Positions 8,174 through 15,727 of a DNA stretch of 64,000 nt are shown here, one piece after another (the stretch's first letter is position 1; each line of letters begins with the position of its first letter). Made by a program: the position numbers and the translations under genes. The DNA is from CAWINY01 sp963837635 (lineage in GTDB: Bacteria; Acidobacteriota; Terriglobia; Terriglobales; Acidobacteriaceae): positions 1,449,504-1,513,503 of the forward strand of contig CAWINY010000007.1 in NCBI GenBank assembly GCA_963837635.1, read 5' to 3'. The notes under the pieces were generated by a model. The model saw only the letters and a program-made list of their open reading frames with translations. It did not search any database and was not told the origin of the DNA.

Positions 8174-8244
8174 CCAATTTGTAATTTGTGATTTGTAACT
8201 TGAAGGCAATTGGGAAACACCGTGTGGATGGCCAAATTACAAAT
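8174..8244. repeat. AATTAC-type inverted repeat, left half, split by the transposon
   Basis: CCAATTTGTAATTTGTGATT opens the left arm and CCAAATTACAAAT ends it at the transposon junction. The remainder continues at 10826-10857 (TTACAAATTACCAAATTACA). The repeat was whole before the insertion. Related copies lie at 38152 and 55944. Confidence 0.8.
8237..8244. repeat. Target site duplication, left copy
   Basis: TTACAAAT directly abuts the left inverted repeat and is repeated exactly at 10826-10833. Eight bases is the size produced by IS1595-family transposases. Confidence 0.85.
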
Positions 8245-8266
8245 CGGAAGTATGTACTTTACGCAA
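8245..8266 (+). repeat. Left terminal inverted repeat of the transposon
   Basis: CGGAAGTATGTACTTTACGC followed by AA; matches the right end 10804-10825 at 21 of 22 positions in inverted orientation. Confidence 0.88.
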
Positions 8267-8485
8267 GGACGATTCTGCGCCGATTTCTCTCGCTCCCAAA
8301 AATCCCCGTAAGGGGCCGCACGATGATACCTTGCCAAACATCTGCAGAAAGCGCAACTAATTGTGTATCGCGGCGGTCTTAATCGCTAGGTAATGTAGTA
8401 ATTCACCGCTCTCCCGAAATCTCCACCTCTCCCCCTTGTGCCTATTCATATTCACGTGTTAATCTACTCTTGATTGGAGGTGACC

Positions 8486-9028
8486 ATGAGCGACATCATT
8501 CGCGAACTTGAAGAGCGAGTATCGGAGGCCGATCTCCTTATTGAGCAAGGGACGCGAGAAATGGCGTCTGGTCTGGTTAAGAAACAATTGGGCGAGAAGC
8601 AGAAGGTTGCATATCAATCTGCTCTTGACCTTGAATTGGCCAGGAGCGGTCAATTGCCCATCGTGGAAGTCGGTTCCGTTAAGACCGAACCTGCAGCCGT
8701 CAATGAGGATACCGAAGCGCCCGCCCTTACTCTAACGAACGACGAAGAAGAAGCAGAAGATGGCAGCAAGGCGGGAATCGTTCGTGAGCTGTTCAGGCAG
8801 CGTGGCTCTTCTGGTATTAGGCCGCGTGATGTGCGAAAGCACTTCGCGTCCTTAAGCATGGCCGTGAATAGAAACTACTGCTATTCGATTCTCCAACGGC
8901 TGAAGCGGCGTACCGAGATTGAGGCAAGGGGCTCCAGGTACTACCCCACGCCGATGTTAGGGCTGAGCAAGGCTGATCGTGAGGAGGCACACGAAAACGG
9001 GCCGCTTTCGCAGCCCGTAGTCAATTAA
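8486..9028 (+). CDS. Hypothetical protein carried by the transposon
   Basis: 180 residues from ATG 8486, chosen over the upstream frame start at 8474 because GGAGGTG stands 4-5 bases before it. The N-terminal third is helical and charged (SDIIRELEERVSEADLLIEQ). An acidic linker (about 75-95, EDTEAPA and DEEEAEDG) follows. The C-terminal part (about 95-165), with GIVRELFRQRGSSGIRPRDV and NRNYCYSILQRLKRR, looks like a winged-helix DNA-binding fold. No family is recognised with certainty. It is followed by a terminator, so it is a separate transcription unit within the element. A regulator of the cargo or of transposition is possible. Confidence 0.6.
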   Translation: MSDIIRELEERVSEADLLIEQGTREMASGLVKKQLGEKQKVAYQSALDLELARSGQLPIVEVGSVKTEPAAVNEDTEAPALTLTNDEEEAEDGSKAGIVRELFRQRGSSGIRPRDVRKHFASLSMAVNRNYCYSILQRLKRRTEIEARGSRYYPTPMLGLSKADREEAHENGPLSQPVVN

Positions 9029-9035
9029 GTTTTCC

Positions 9036-9072
9036 GGCCCGGTCGTTTGGTTTGTTCTGAACCGGGCCTTTA
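9036..9072 (+). terminator. Terminator after the transposon hypothetical gene
   Basis: GGCCCGGT pairs with ACCGGGCC around an 17-base loop and is followed by TTTA, 8 bases after the stop codon. Confidence 0.65.
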
Positions 9073-9087
9073 CCGGGAGGTGGCAAG

Positions 9088-9201
9088 GTGATCAAGACCT
9101 TGTTCACCACTGTAGTAGCCACAGCGGGGTCAACCGCTGCCCTAACCCTGACGGCTTGCGTTCACATTGTGAACGGTGAGCCGTCAGGCTCCATATTGTA
9201 A
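9088..9201 (+). CDS. Tiny lipoprotein, 37 residues, transposon cargo
   Basis: A GTG start behind GGGAGGTGGCAAG gives VIKTLFTTVVATAGSTAA, then LTLTACVHIVNGEPSGSIL and a stop at 9199. A basic start, a hydrophobic run and the lipobox LTAC (Cys about residue 24) indicate a lipoprotein whose mature part is only about 14 residues. The layout resembles entericidin-type or phage o-spanin-like short lipoproteins, but no homology is claimed. It lies between a terminator and the tRNA gene inside the IS1595-type element. It is too short for usual gene callers; the ribosome site and lipobox are the support. Confidence 0.5.
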   Translation: MIKTLFTTVVATAGSTAALTLTACVHIVNGEPSGSIL

Positions 9202-9236
9202 GTATCCGCTTACAAAATGCAAGCTGTTTCTTTGGT

Positions 9237-9339
9237 GCGGGCGTGGCGGAATCGGCAGACGCAGTAGATTTGGAATCTACCGGGGGCCTCTTGTCAAGGA
9301 ATCACCCCCATGCGAGTTCGACCCTCGTCGCCCGCACCA
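9237..9339 (+). tRNA. Class II tRNA, Leu-type body with UGG (proline) anticodon
   Basis: Cloverleaf read by eye: acceptor GCGGGCG/CGCCCGC (7 bp), D arm GCG...CGC with the Leu-type GCGGAATCGGCAGACGC, anticodon stem GTAGA/TCTAC, loop TTTGGAA, T stem GCGAG/CTCGT with loop TTCGACC, discriminator A (9336) and encoded CCA (9337-9339). The body matches bacterial tRNA-Leu (UAA type), but the anticodon at 9271-9273 is TGG, which reads proline CCA/CCG. The variable region is 31 bases (9281-9311), built on GGGGG/CCCCC, about twice the usual. It is cargo of the IS1595-type transposon. It may be a mischarging tRNA, a regulator, or a decayed copy. Confidence 0.8.
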
Positions 9340-9393
9340 CATACTATCCAAACAATACTCCGAAAATATATCCAGTTCAAGCCATTTTTTTAC

Positions 9394-9422
9394 TTGACAC
9401 AACTTGCGTAAAGTATAATAAT
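9394..9422 (+). promoter_or_regulatory. Transposase promoter overlapping an inverted-repeat core
   Basis: TTGACA (9394-9399), a 17-base spacer and AATAAT (9417-9422) lie 7 bases before the transposase ATG, so the transcript would be leaderless. TTGCGTAAAGTA (9404-9415) in the spacer repeats the inner 12 bases of the terminal repeats in right-end orientation, which would let the transposase bind and repress its own promoter (inference). Confidence 0.6.
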
Positions 9423-9428
9423 ACCCAC

Positions 9429-10391
9429 ATGACAAAGGCGGAGTGCAATCATCAGCTTTCGGAGTCGGCAGTTATTGAGCAAATTCCACTCGCCTGCTCG
9501 GATGAACTTGCCGCTGTTGAGTTCTTAGAACAGCAACGCTGGGGGGACTCGCCCGCTTGTGTTCATTGCGGCAGCGTAGGAGTCTACAAGATGACTGATG
9601 CCAAAACCGGGCAGCGAAATAAGCGCTATCTGTGGCGCTGCCGCGATTGCAAACAACAGTACACGGTGCGCATCGGCACGGTTTACGAAGAATCTCGCTT
9701 GGAGCTACGCCACTGGTGCTACGCATTTTTTAGAGCCTGTACATCGAAAAAGGGTGTCTCTGCTTTGGAGTTGAAACGCAACTGTCAAATCAGCTACAAA
9801 TCGGCACTCTTCCTAATGAATCGGATTCGCTTTGCTATGGCCACAGATGAGAGCGCTCCGCCACTGACCGGGACGGTCGAATGCGATGAAACCTATGTCG
9901 GGCCGCGCAAAACGCGCTATCCCGGCATGAGCAAGCGTGGCCGTGGTACCAGCAAAACCCCGGTGTTTTGCGCTGTGGAACGAGAGGGCCAGATTCGGCG
10001 TCGCGTCGTTACTGATGTAACCGCCAAAACACTCAAAGGGGCGATCCGCGAAGAAGTTGACAGGAGTGCGCGCATTGTTACGGATGAGTTTCAGGCATAC
10101 GTGGGCATCGGCAAAGAATACGCTGGCGGTCACGATACCGTGTGCCACGCCACAAAGGAATATGCTCGTGGCGACGTGCACACGAACACGGCAGAGAGCA
10201 GCCATGCTCTCGTAAAACGGGGGATCGTGGGCATCTATCACAACGTCAGTCGCGAATACCTGCATCGGTATCTGTGGCAGTTCGATTTCCTTTGGAACAA
10301 TCGCAAGCGCAACGACGGCGAGCGCACGGTTCTTGCAATCAAAGCAGCAGAGGGCAAGCGCTTAATGTACAAACAGCCACTTGCGAACTAG
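9429..10391 (+). CDS. IS1595-family (ISXO2-like) transposase
   Basis: 320 residues from ATG 9429; the longer frame that starts in the tRNA is rejected. An N-terminal zinc ribbon has CVHCGSVGVYK and WRCRDCKQQYTVRIGTVYEE (Cys pairs about residues 43/46 and 70/73). The DDE-type catalytic domain shows VECDETYVGPRK, TDEFQAYVGIG and HTNTAESSHALVKRGIVG, then the typical end YHNVSREYLHRYLWQFDFLW. It is full-length with no break. It moves the element by cut-and-paste and leaves 8-base duplications, which matches the flanks here. Confidence 0.92.
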   Translation: MTKAECNHQLSESAVIEQIPLACSDELAAVEFLEQQRWGDSPACVHCGSVGVYKMTDAKTGQRNKRYLWRCRDCKQQYTVRIGTVYEESRLELRHWCYAFFRACTSKKGVSALELKRNCQISYKSALFLMNRIRFAMATDESAPPLTGTVECDETYVGPRKTRYPGMSKRGRGTSKTPVFCAVEREGQIRRRVVTDVTAKTLKGAIREEVDRSARIVTDEFQAYVGIGKEYAGGHDTVCHATKEYARGDVHTNTAESSHALVKRGIVGIYHNVSREYLHRYLWQFDFLWNNRKRNDGERTVLAIKAAEGKRLMYKQPLAN

Positions 10392-10408
10392 GGGTACACT
10401 CGGAGGTA

Positions 10409-10555
10409 ATGACCACGGCAAAAAAGAAAGCGACACGACCGAAGAAGGCCGCTCCAGGCCCAAAACCAGACGCCCTAAAACTGGAGGGTGATTGGCGGGA
10501 TGCGATCAAGAAATCGCTGGACAAGAAGAAGCCCGCATCCGGTTGGCCGAAATAG
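10409..10555 (+). CDS. Small basic protein downstream of the transposase
   Basis: 48 residues, starting 17 bases after the transposase stop at ATG 10409, just behind CGGAGGTA. Sequence features: a Lys-rich N-terminus (MTTAKKKATRPKKAAPGPKP) and the short domain LEGDWRDAIKKSLDKKKP ending GWPK. Short proteins with a GDW...K...GWPK pattern accompany IS1595-type transposases elsewhere as far as I recall. Its place and orientation suggest an accessory of transposition. Function unproven. Confidence 0.55.
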   Translation: MTTAKKKATRPKKAAPGPKPDALKLEGDWRDAIKKSLDKKKPASGWPK

Positions 10556-10569
10556 GAGCGACCGCAGCC

Positions 10570-10761
10570 ATGTGGACTAGGACCGAAACGTGCGAGTGCG
10601 GAAGGGTGTGGGAACTCAAGCGCATCAAGATCATTATGCGAGACAAGGATTCACTCAACTGCATCTGCGGGCGTGAATTGATTCACTGGAATGGCGGACA
10701 TATGTGGACTGGAACACTCGTCTCAGATATTCGCGACGCGCATACGAAAAAAGCGAAATAG
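10570..10761 (+). CDS. Small zinc-ribbon protein, transposon cargo
   Basis: 63 residues from ATG 10570, 14 bases after the previous stop. Two cysteine pairs, TCECGRVWELK and NCICGRELIHWNGG, form a zinc ribbon with a 20-residue spacing. It has no membrane segment. Similar short C-x-C-G...C-x-C-G proteins occur in mobile elements, with unknown role. It is the last gene before the right inverted repeat. Confidence 0.55.
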   Translation: MWTRTETCECGRVWELKRIKIIMRDKDSLNCICGRELIHWNGGHMWTGTLVSDIRDAHTKKAK

Positions 10762-10803
10762 CCAAATCCAGCAAGTGTGCGCTAACCGTGTCGTTATTCG
10801 GGA

Positions 10804-10825
10804 TTGCGTAAAGTACACACTTCCG
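10804..10825 (-). repeat. Right terminal inverted repeat of the transposon
   Basis: TTGCGTAAAGTACACACTTC then CG; the inverse of the left end with one mismatch. Confidence 0.88.
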
Positions 10826-10833
10826 TTACAAAT
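10826..10833. repeat. Target site duplication, right copy
   Basis: TTACAAAT, identical to 8237-8244 and directly abutting the right inverted repeat. Confidence 0.85.
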
Positions 10834-10850
10834 TACCAAATTACAAATGA

Positions 10851-11834
10851 TTAGGGTCCAATTGGCTGGATGCCGTCGGCGGTCACCATGACCGTGCGCG
10901 GCTGATGATCGGCGCCCAGGGCGGGCAGCTCCTTGCTGTTCAGCGAAAGTTCGAATCCAGCGGCATTGCCGACGGTCAGCTTGATCTTCTGACGGGCCGT
11001 GACCGTCAGGTCGGGATCGCCCGGGTGAAGCATTTGCCGAATCGGAGGATCGCTGTCCGCCACGATAGAAATCCACGACAGTTCCCTGGCCCGGATTCGC
11101 AAGGTGAATTCCGCCGCTTCCGCCGGATGGCCGGGAACCATGGAAGCTTGGGCGGCGGAGGGGACCGGGGTGCTAGGCGGCGATACCGGCGTAAGCTGCG
11201 GTTGCGCAGGACCTTCCTGCGCGGTCCCAACCGTTGCTTCTCGCTTGTCGGGGGTGCCGTTTGTGCTCGTTGGGTTGGGAATTACCGCCTGCTCGGTCGG
11301 GTCGCTTCCGCCGGCTTGGCGGTGCACAACCCGCGCCTTCAGTCGACTCAACCCGACAACAATATCTTCGTGGATATGTCCGCGGTGGCGGACGTAGAGG
11401 CGGACCCCGCCAGCACAGAGGGCAAATAGGGCGGCGAACACCAGAATGGGCATCCACCGCAGTTGGGCAACCGGAGAACTCCCGTCAGTCTCAGTTCGCG
11501 AGACTACTTCCTTTTTACGTTCCGAGGCCCGCCCCTTAGGGGCTCCGCTTGCATGCCCGGAGGGTCGCGATGGCTCGAGGCTGCCTACCAGGCACGCCTC
11601 TTCGCCGGCGGCCTCCAGGTAGTCGGAAACCGCCTCTTCCGGATTGATGCCCAGAAACTTGGCGTAGGCGCGGACGAAGCCCCGGTTGAAGACGCCCCCG
11701 GGTAGCTTGGCGAAGTCTTCTTCTTCCAATGCTTGCAGCGAACGGGTTCCGATCTTAGTGGCGCCGGAAATCTCGTCCAACGAGATGCCACGCAGCTCGC
11801 GCTCGCGTTTCAGACGATCGCCAAACGGTCCCAC
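10851..11834 (-). CDS. RodZ-like helix-turn-helix membrane protein
   Basis: 327 residues. The cytoplasmic N-terminal HTH (about 1-75) has FGDRLKRERELRGISLDEIS and SLQALEEEDFAKLPGGVFNR, the typical RodZ/HTH_25 pattern with GFVRAYAKFLGI. A single membrane helix (about 135-155, PILVFAALFALCAGGVRLYV) and a Pro/Thr-rich linker follow. The periplasmic end, ELSWISIVADSD and the TVGNAAGFELSLNSKELP segment, is the DUF4115 beta domain. RodZ links MreB to the cell-wall elongation machinery. The start is a GTG at 11834. The IS1595-type transposon sits just past its stop codon and did not damage it. Confidence 0.8.
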   Translation of the reverse strand: MGPFGDRLKRERELRGISLDEISGATKIGTRSLQALEEEDFAKLPGGVFNRGFVRAYAKFLGINPEEAVSDYLEAAGEEACLVGSLEPSRPSGHASGAPKGRASERKKEVVSRTETDGSSPVAQLRWMPILVFAALFALCAGGVRLYVRHRGHIHEDIVVGLSRLKARVVHRQAGGSDPTEQAVIPNPTSTNGTPDKREATVGTAQEGPAQPQLTPVSPPSTPVPSAAQASMVPGHPAEAAEFTLRIRARELSWISIVADSDPPIRQMLHPGDPDLTVTARQKIKLTVGNAAGFELSLNSKELPALGADHQPRTVMVTADGIQPIGP

Positions 11835-11930
11835 CTACGGCCCCCTGCGCCGGTACGTTGCGCTGAATTGGAAAGGAATGACACAGGGATCATAGGAAGG
11901 CCCCGAAGCCATGTCAACAAAAAGACCCCG

Positions 11931-11986
11931 GTGGCCAGTGGGCCGTGGGGTTAGTAACTGACCACTGAGCGCTGGCCACTGCCCAC
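11931..11986. repeat. Inverted repeat (GGCCAGTG family)
   Basis: GTGGCCAGTGGG and CTGGCCACTGCCCAC form the arms. A relative lies at 32300-32345. Confidence 0.7.
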
Positions 11987-12154
11987 TTTTTAGCGCATTT
12001 GCATGTTCCACAGCCCGGGGCTCCCGGGGGACATGGCTGTTCGGGTGCCTGAGATCTTGAGGTGCAGCTTATAATGGCTCAACTGTAAGGATGCGGCTGG
12101 GTTTGTCATCTTAGGAAATCAGCCGGAGTCGGGCTGCGATCAGGCCAGTTCAAG

Positions 12155-13216
12155 ATGAACCGCGAGGCGCAAGAGACCGAACGCAAGCGATATCTGCAGG
12201 AGCTCCACATCTTCCACGATGTGGCGAAGGCGATTACGTCCTCGCTGAACCTGGACTCGATCCTGCAGACCATCATGGACAAGATGGCGGAATACTTTCG
12301 CCCGGACACGTGGTCCCTGCTGATGGTGGACGAGACTTCCGACGAACTGTACTTTGCGATTGCGGTAGGAAGCGTCTCGGAGAGCCTGCGCTCGGTCCGC
12401 CTCAAGGTGGGCGAAGGCGTTGCCGGTTGGGTGGCGCGTCATGGCGAACCGCTGATTGTGCCCGACGCGGAGCATGACCCGCGCTTCTCCAAGCGCATCG
12501 ACGAGATCACCCAATGGAAGACCCGCTCGATCCTCTGTTTGCCGCTGAAATCCAAGCAACGCGTACTGGGCGTGATTCAACTGATCAACGTTCCCATGGA
12601 GGCCTTCGGCGACGAGCAAATCTTCTTCTTACAATCGCTGTGCGACTATGCCGCCATCGCTATCGATAATGCCCGCTCGGTGGCGCGCATCGAGGAACTC
12701 AGCATCACCGACGACTGCACCGGCCTCTACAATGCCCGGCATCTGTACAGTTGCATCGATTCCGAGGTCTCGCGCTCCCAGCGCTTCGGTTACGAATTCA
12801 CCGTGCTGTTTGTCGACCTGGATCACTTCAAGGTGGTCAACGATACCCATGGGCACCTGTACGGCAGCCATCTGCTGCAGGAGGTCGGGCGGAAGCTCAA
12901 GGCGAACCTGCGCTTTATCGATTTGGCCTTTCGCTACGGCGGGGACGAGTTTGTCGTGTTGCTTCCCCAAACCCCCCGAGACCAAGGGATTCTCGTAGCC
13001 CAGCGGTTATTGGATATGTTCCGCGACGCTACGTTCCTCTCCCATCACCAGCTCGATCTGAATGTGCGAGCCAGCATCGGCGTAGCCACCTTCCCCCACG
13101 ATGGCTCCGATGGCCGCGAGATCATCCGGCAGTCGGACGAGGCGATGTACATGGTGAAGAACACTACCCGCGACGCTATCGGAATCGCCGGCCAAGGCGT
13201 CATCGACCCGCCGTAA
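12155..13216 (+). CDS. GAF-GGDEF diguanylate cyclase
   Basis: 353 residues, cytoplasmic. Residues about 20-165 form a GAF sensor domain (FHDVAKAITSSLNLDSIL, GVAGWVARHGEPLIVPDAEH, RSILCLPLKSKQRVLGVIQL). Residues about 185-345 form a GGDEF domain that makes cyclic di-GMP from GTP, with active site RYGGDEFVVLL. The inhibitory site RFID sits five residues before GGDEF, so product feedback is expected. LFVDLDHFKVVNDTHGH is the metal and substrate loop. It is followed by a PstS-like gene on the same strand. Confidence 0.9.
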   Translation: MNREAQETERKRYLQELHIFHDVAKAITSSLNLDSILQTIMDKMAEYFRPDTWSLLMVDETSDELYFAIAVGSVSESLRSVRLKVGEGVAGWVARHGEPLIVPDAEHDPRFSKRIDEITQWKTRSILCLPLKSKQRVLGVIQLINVPMEAFGDEQIFFLQSLCDYAAIAIDNARSVARIEELSITDDCTGLYNARHLYSCIDSEVSRSQRFGYEFTVLFVDLDHFKVVNDTHGHLYGSHLLQEVGRKLKANLRFIDLAFRYGGDEFVVLLPQTPRDQGILVAQRLLDMFRDATFLSHHQLDLNVRASIGVATFPHDGSDGREIIRQSDEAMYMVKNTTRDAIGIAGQGVIDPP

Positions 13217-13319
13217 CGTTACCAGAGTTCTTTGCGCTTTTACATTCCTGTAATAATCGCCTGTCATGCTGTACATCGTAGTGTGTGTCGTACATACCCC
13301 AGGGAGTTTTTGTCCAATA

Positions 13320-14210
13320 ATGAGAGCAGTCCGGTTCCCGCTTTTACTGGCCTTATTTACCTCGTTCACCTCGCTCATGCTCGCCGCCGATTCAACTGCC
13401 ATCCGCGTGCGAGGAGACGATACCTTGATCCTGGCCGCCCAGCGCTGTTCGTCGTTGTTCAAGGTGGAAAATCCCCAAGCCAACGCCAATTTCCAGGTCG
13501 CCGGTGGCGGCGCCACGAAGGGATTTGCGGCGCTGGAAGACGGCAATGCCGACGTGGTCCAGGCCAAGTCAGCTCACAGCGGCGCCACCATGGATCGCAG
13601 TGAGCGCAGAATCGTGCGCATCCCAGTCGCCACGGAAAGCATTGTGGTTTACGTCCACGACTCCAATCCGATTAAGCAGTTATCGCTGGCCGAGTTGAGG
13701 GGCATCTATACCGGCCAGATCCGGAATTGGAAGCAGTTGGGCGGAAGCGACCATCTCATTACGCGTTACTCCGGTGAGAGCACCAGCGGGATCAACGATT
13801 TCTTTCAGCAGGTGGTCCTAGGCGGCGTGGAGGCCGAAGGTTTTTGGGGCAAGGCTTCGACCAAAGAGTTCATCGATGCGGTGGCGCAGGACAAGAATGC
13901 CATTGGATATAGCACTCTCTATCCCTTGGCGAAAGGCGTGCACACGGTGGCAATCCGGAGAGCCAACGGATCGCTCGCGGTGGCGCCCACCTGGGAGAAC
14001 ATCTGCAAACACGATTATCCGATAAACCGGACCGTTTACTGGTATGTGGCGGAGCATCCGAGCGGAGCGCTCCGAGACTTTCTGGCGTGGATTTACATGC
14101 CCCACGGACAGATGGTATTTGAGAGTGTGGGCTTCTTTCCCCTGCCGCTAGGCGAACGCAATGCCGGACTGGCGCTACTCAAGGGCAAGGTTGCCAACGG
14201 ATCTCGTTGA
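13320..14210 (+). CDS. PstS-like phosphate-binding protein
   Basis: 296 residues from ATG 13320, which starts the signal peptide MRAVRFPLLLALFTSFTSLM with cleavage near LAADS. The rest is a PBP-like-2 fold: IRVRGDDTLILAAQRCSSLF, VAGGGATKGFAALEDGNADV, IPVATESIVVYVHDSNPI, SGESTSGINDFFQQVVL and NAIGYSTLYPLAKG. This matches periplasmic phosphate binders of ABC uptake systems. No pstCAB genes are next to it, so it may serve as a sensor or a distant transporter part. The ligand-binding loop is somewhat diverged, so phosphate is probable rather than certain. Confidence 0.75.
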   Translation: MRAVRFPLLLALFTSFTSLMLAADSTAIRVRGDDTLILAAQRCSSLFKVENPQANANFQVAGGGATKGFAALEDGNADVVQAKSAHSGATMDRSERRIVRIPVATESIVVYVHDSNPIKQLSLAELRGIYTGQIRNWKQLGGSDHLITRYSGESTSGINDFFQQVVLGGVEAEGFWGKASTKEFIDAVAQDKNAIGYSTLYPLAKGVHTVAIRRANGSLAVAPTWENICKHDYPINRTVYWYVAEHPSGALRDFLAWIYMPHGQMVFESVGFFPLPLGERNAGLALLKGKVANGSR

Positions 14211-14508
14211 GGGCGGAGACTTAACGGCTAGTTCGGCTGCGGGCGTCCCCCGTATGGCCGGTTGATTTCTCGGGAATCGGGCGAGTGGATCGCTCCAACA
14301 TGCCCTTCCCCACCAGACCCGTGTTTTCTGTGACTTAGGCTACATCGGCCGCAGCATTTGAGGTTGTAAATCGTTCGGCCGGGGCCTCGATCAAATTCTA
14401 ATTTCCTTAACGCCCATCCGAAATCTCGATTAGCTGACGGTGAGAATTGGTTTGGACGGCGGTTAGAAGAGAGTGCAATTCCTCAACTGGGCCAAATAGC
14501 CTAGAACC

Positions 14509-15660
14509 GTGAAACCAGCCATGGGCCGGCTTTTCCAGGCGTTCAGCGCGGAAAGGCAGGAGCGGAGCCAATTTGGCTCGCAACCTGCAACCTGTGCTGC
14601 CATGAACTTGGAGCGGAAGCAGCGCAATGTCGGGGCAGCCCATCCTGGCTGGCTGCCCGAGCAAATTCTCGACCAGCTTGGCCATGCCGTTCTGGTGACG
14701 AACCAAAAAGATGAAATCGTCTATGTCAGCAAGATGGCCGAGCAGATCACCGGCTACACGCCCGAGGAAGCGTTGCATCATCGCGGTTGTCGCGAGCTGT
14801 TTGAGCATTTCGACGCGGATGGGAACTTGCTATGTAAGAAGGACTGTCCCATGTCCGCCTGCGGGCTGACGGGCCGGTCCCACGAGTCGGCCGTGTACAT
14901 GCGACACAAGTCGGGCCAGCTGATTCCCGTAGTAACCAGGATTTCGCCCTACCGCTCCCCGGATGGCGACATCACCGGCACCATCCAGACGTTTACCCAG
15001 CATGCCCGACTGGCAGAAGCCGAACGCCGCATCGCCGAACTGGAGGAGCTCGCAATGATTGACCCGCTGACCCGCCAGCTGAACCGGCGCGGCTTTGAAC
15101 AAGCCTTGGAGCAGGCCATCGAAGACTTCCGGCGGTACAAGCGGCTGTTCTCCATCTTGTTTGTGGACCTCGACCACTTCAAGCTGGTCAATGACAACTT
15201 CGGCCATGGCGTGGGAGACGAACTTCTCGTGGCCGTGGCACGAACCCTGAAGGACAGCCTGCGTCGGAGCGACTCCATTGGCCGCTGGGGCGGGGAAGAA
15301 TTCGTGCTCCTGTTGCAGGGTAGCGGCTTCGGCGTCGCATGCGTTGCCGAGCGTTGCCGCAAGCTGGTCGCGGCCACGTCCGTTGCGGCAGATATCCGGG
15401 TGACGGCTTCCATTGGCGTCACGGCGGTTCGTGCGGGCGACTCCGCGGAAGGAATTATCGCGCGCGCCGACCGGCTGTTGTATGAGAGCAAGGCCAAGGG
15501 ACGAAACCGCATTACCAGCGATTCCTTGCCCGCGGCAGTTAAGGCCTGCCGCCCCGCGAAAGCAGAAGCCCATGGGTTTCTGCGCAAAAAAGAGCTCCCG
15601 GCTCACCTGGCGGCTGTGCCCGATAGGGTCTTTGTCCCTCGGCAAGCTCGTTCGCGATGA
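14509..15660 (+). CDS. PAS-GGDEF diguanylate cyclase with a cysteine-rich PAS loop
   Basis: 383 residues if the GTG at 14509 is used; an ATG at 14602 (MNLERKQRNVG) is equally likely and neither has a clear ribosome site. A PAS domain (about 50-165) has HAVLVTNQKDEIVYVSKMAE and the loop NLLCKKDCPMSACGLTG with three cysteines, which may bind a metal or sense redox state. After a short coiled linker (LAEAERRIAELEELA), the GGDEF domain carries WGGEEFVLLL, with the inhibitory site RRSD five residues before. The C-terminal 50 residues are basic and unassigned. A bacteriohemerythrin gene lies convergent to it. Confidence 0.88.
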   Translation: MKPAMGRLFQAFSAERQERSQFGSQPATCAAMNLERKQRNVGAAHPGWLPEQILDQLGHAVLVTNQKDEIVYVSKMAEQITGYTPEEALHHRGCRELFEHFDADGNLLCKKDCPMSACGLTGRSHESAVYMRHKSGQLIPVVTRISPYRSPDGDITGTIQTFTQHARLAEAERRIAELEELAMIDPLTRQLNRRGFEQALEQAIEDFRRYKRLFSILFVDLDHFKLVNDNFGHGVGDELLVAVARTLKDSLRRSDSIGRWGGEEFVLLLQGSGFGVACVAERCRKLVAATSVAADIRVTASIGVTAVRAGDSAEGIIARADRLLYESKAKGRNRITSDSLPAAVKACRPAKAEAHGFLRKKELPAHLAAVPDRVFVPRQARSR

Positions 15661-15727
15661 TCCACGCTCAATCTGTAAGGCTAACACTCGGCCGTACTTG
15701 ATCTGGAGAGTTGCGGGGCTGGGAGGG

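Larger units (their letters stand above)
8245..10825 (+). mobile_element. IS1595-type transposon carrying passenger genes and a tRNA
   Basis: A 2,581-base element with terminal inverted repeats of 22 bases (CGGAAGT, then A on the left or G on the right, then TGTACTTTACGCAA), differing at one position, and an exact 8-base target duplication TTACAAAT. It contains an ISXO2-type transposase plus cargo: a 180-residue hypothetical protein, a 37-residue lipoprotein, a class II tRNA and two small ORFs. It landed inside an AATTAC-type inverted repeat, between metK and the RodZ-like gene. Since ends, duplication and transposase frame are all intact, insertion was probably recent. Simple IS1595 elements are about 1 kb; carriage of extra genes is known for some members of the family. 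Confidence 0.88.

Noticed and set aside
7964..8244. A SAM riboswitch before metK
   Set aside because: No recognisable SAM-I, SAM-II or SAM-IV core could be found by eye; a covariance search would be needed to exclude it.
9243..9428. A 382-residue frame that starts inside the tRNA and runs into the transposase
   Set aside because: Its first 62 codons translate the tRNA and promoter; the transposase proper starts at the ATG at 9429.
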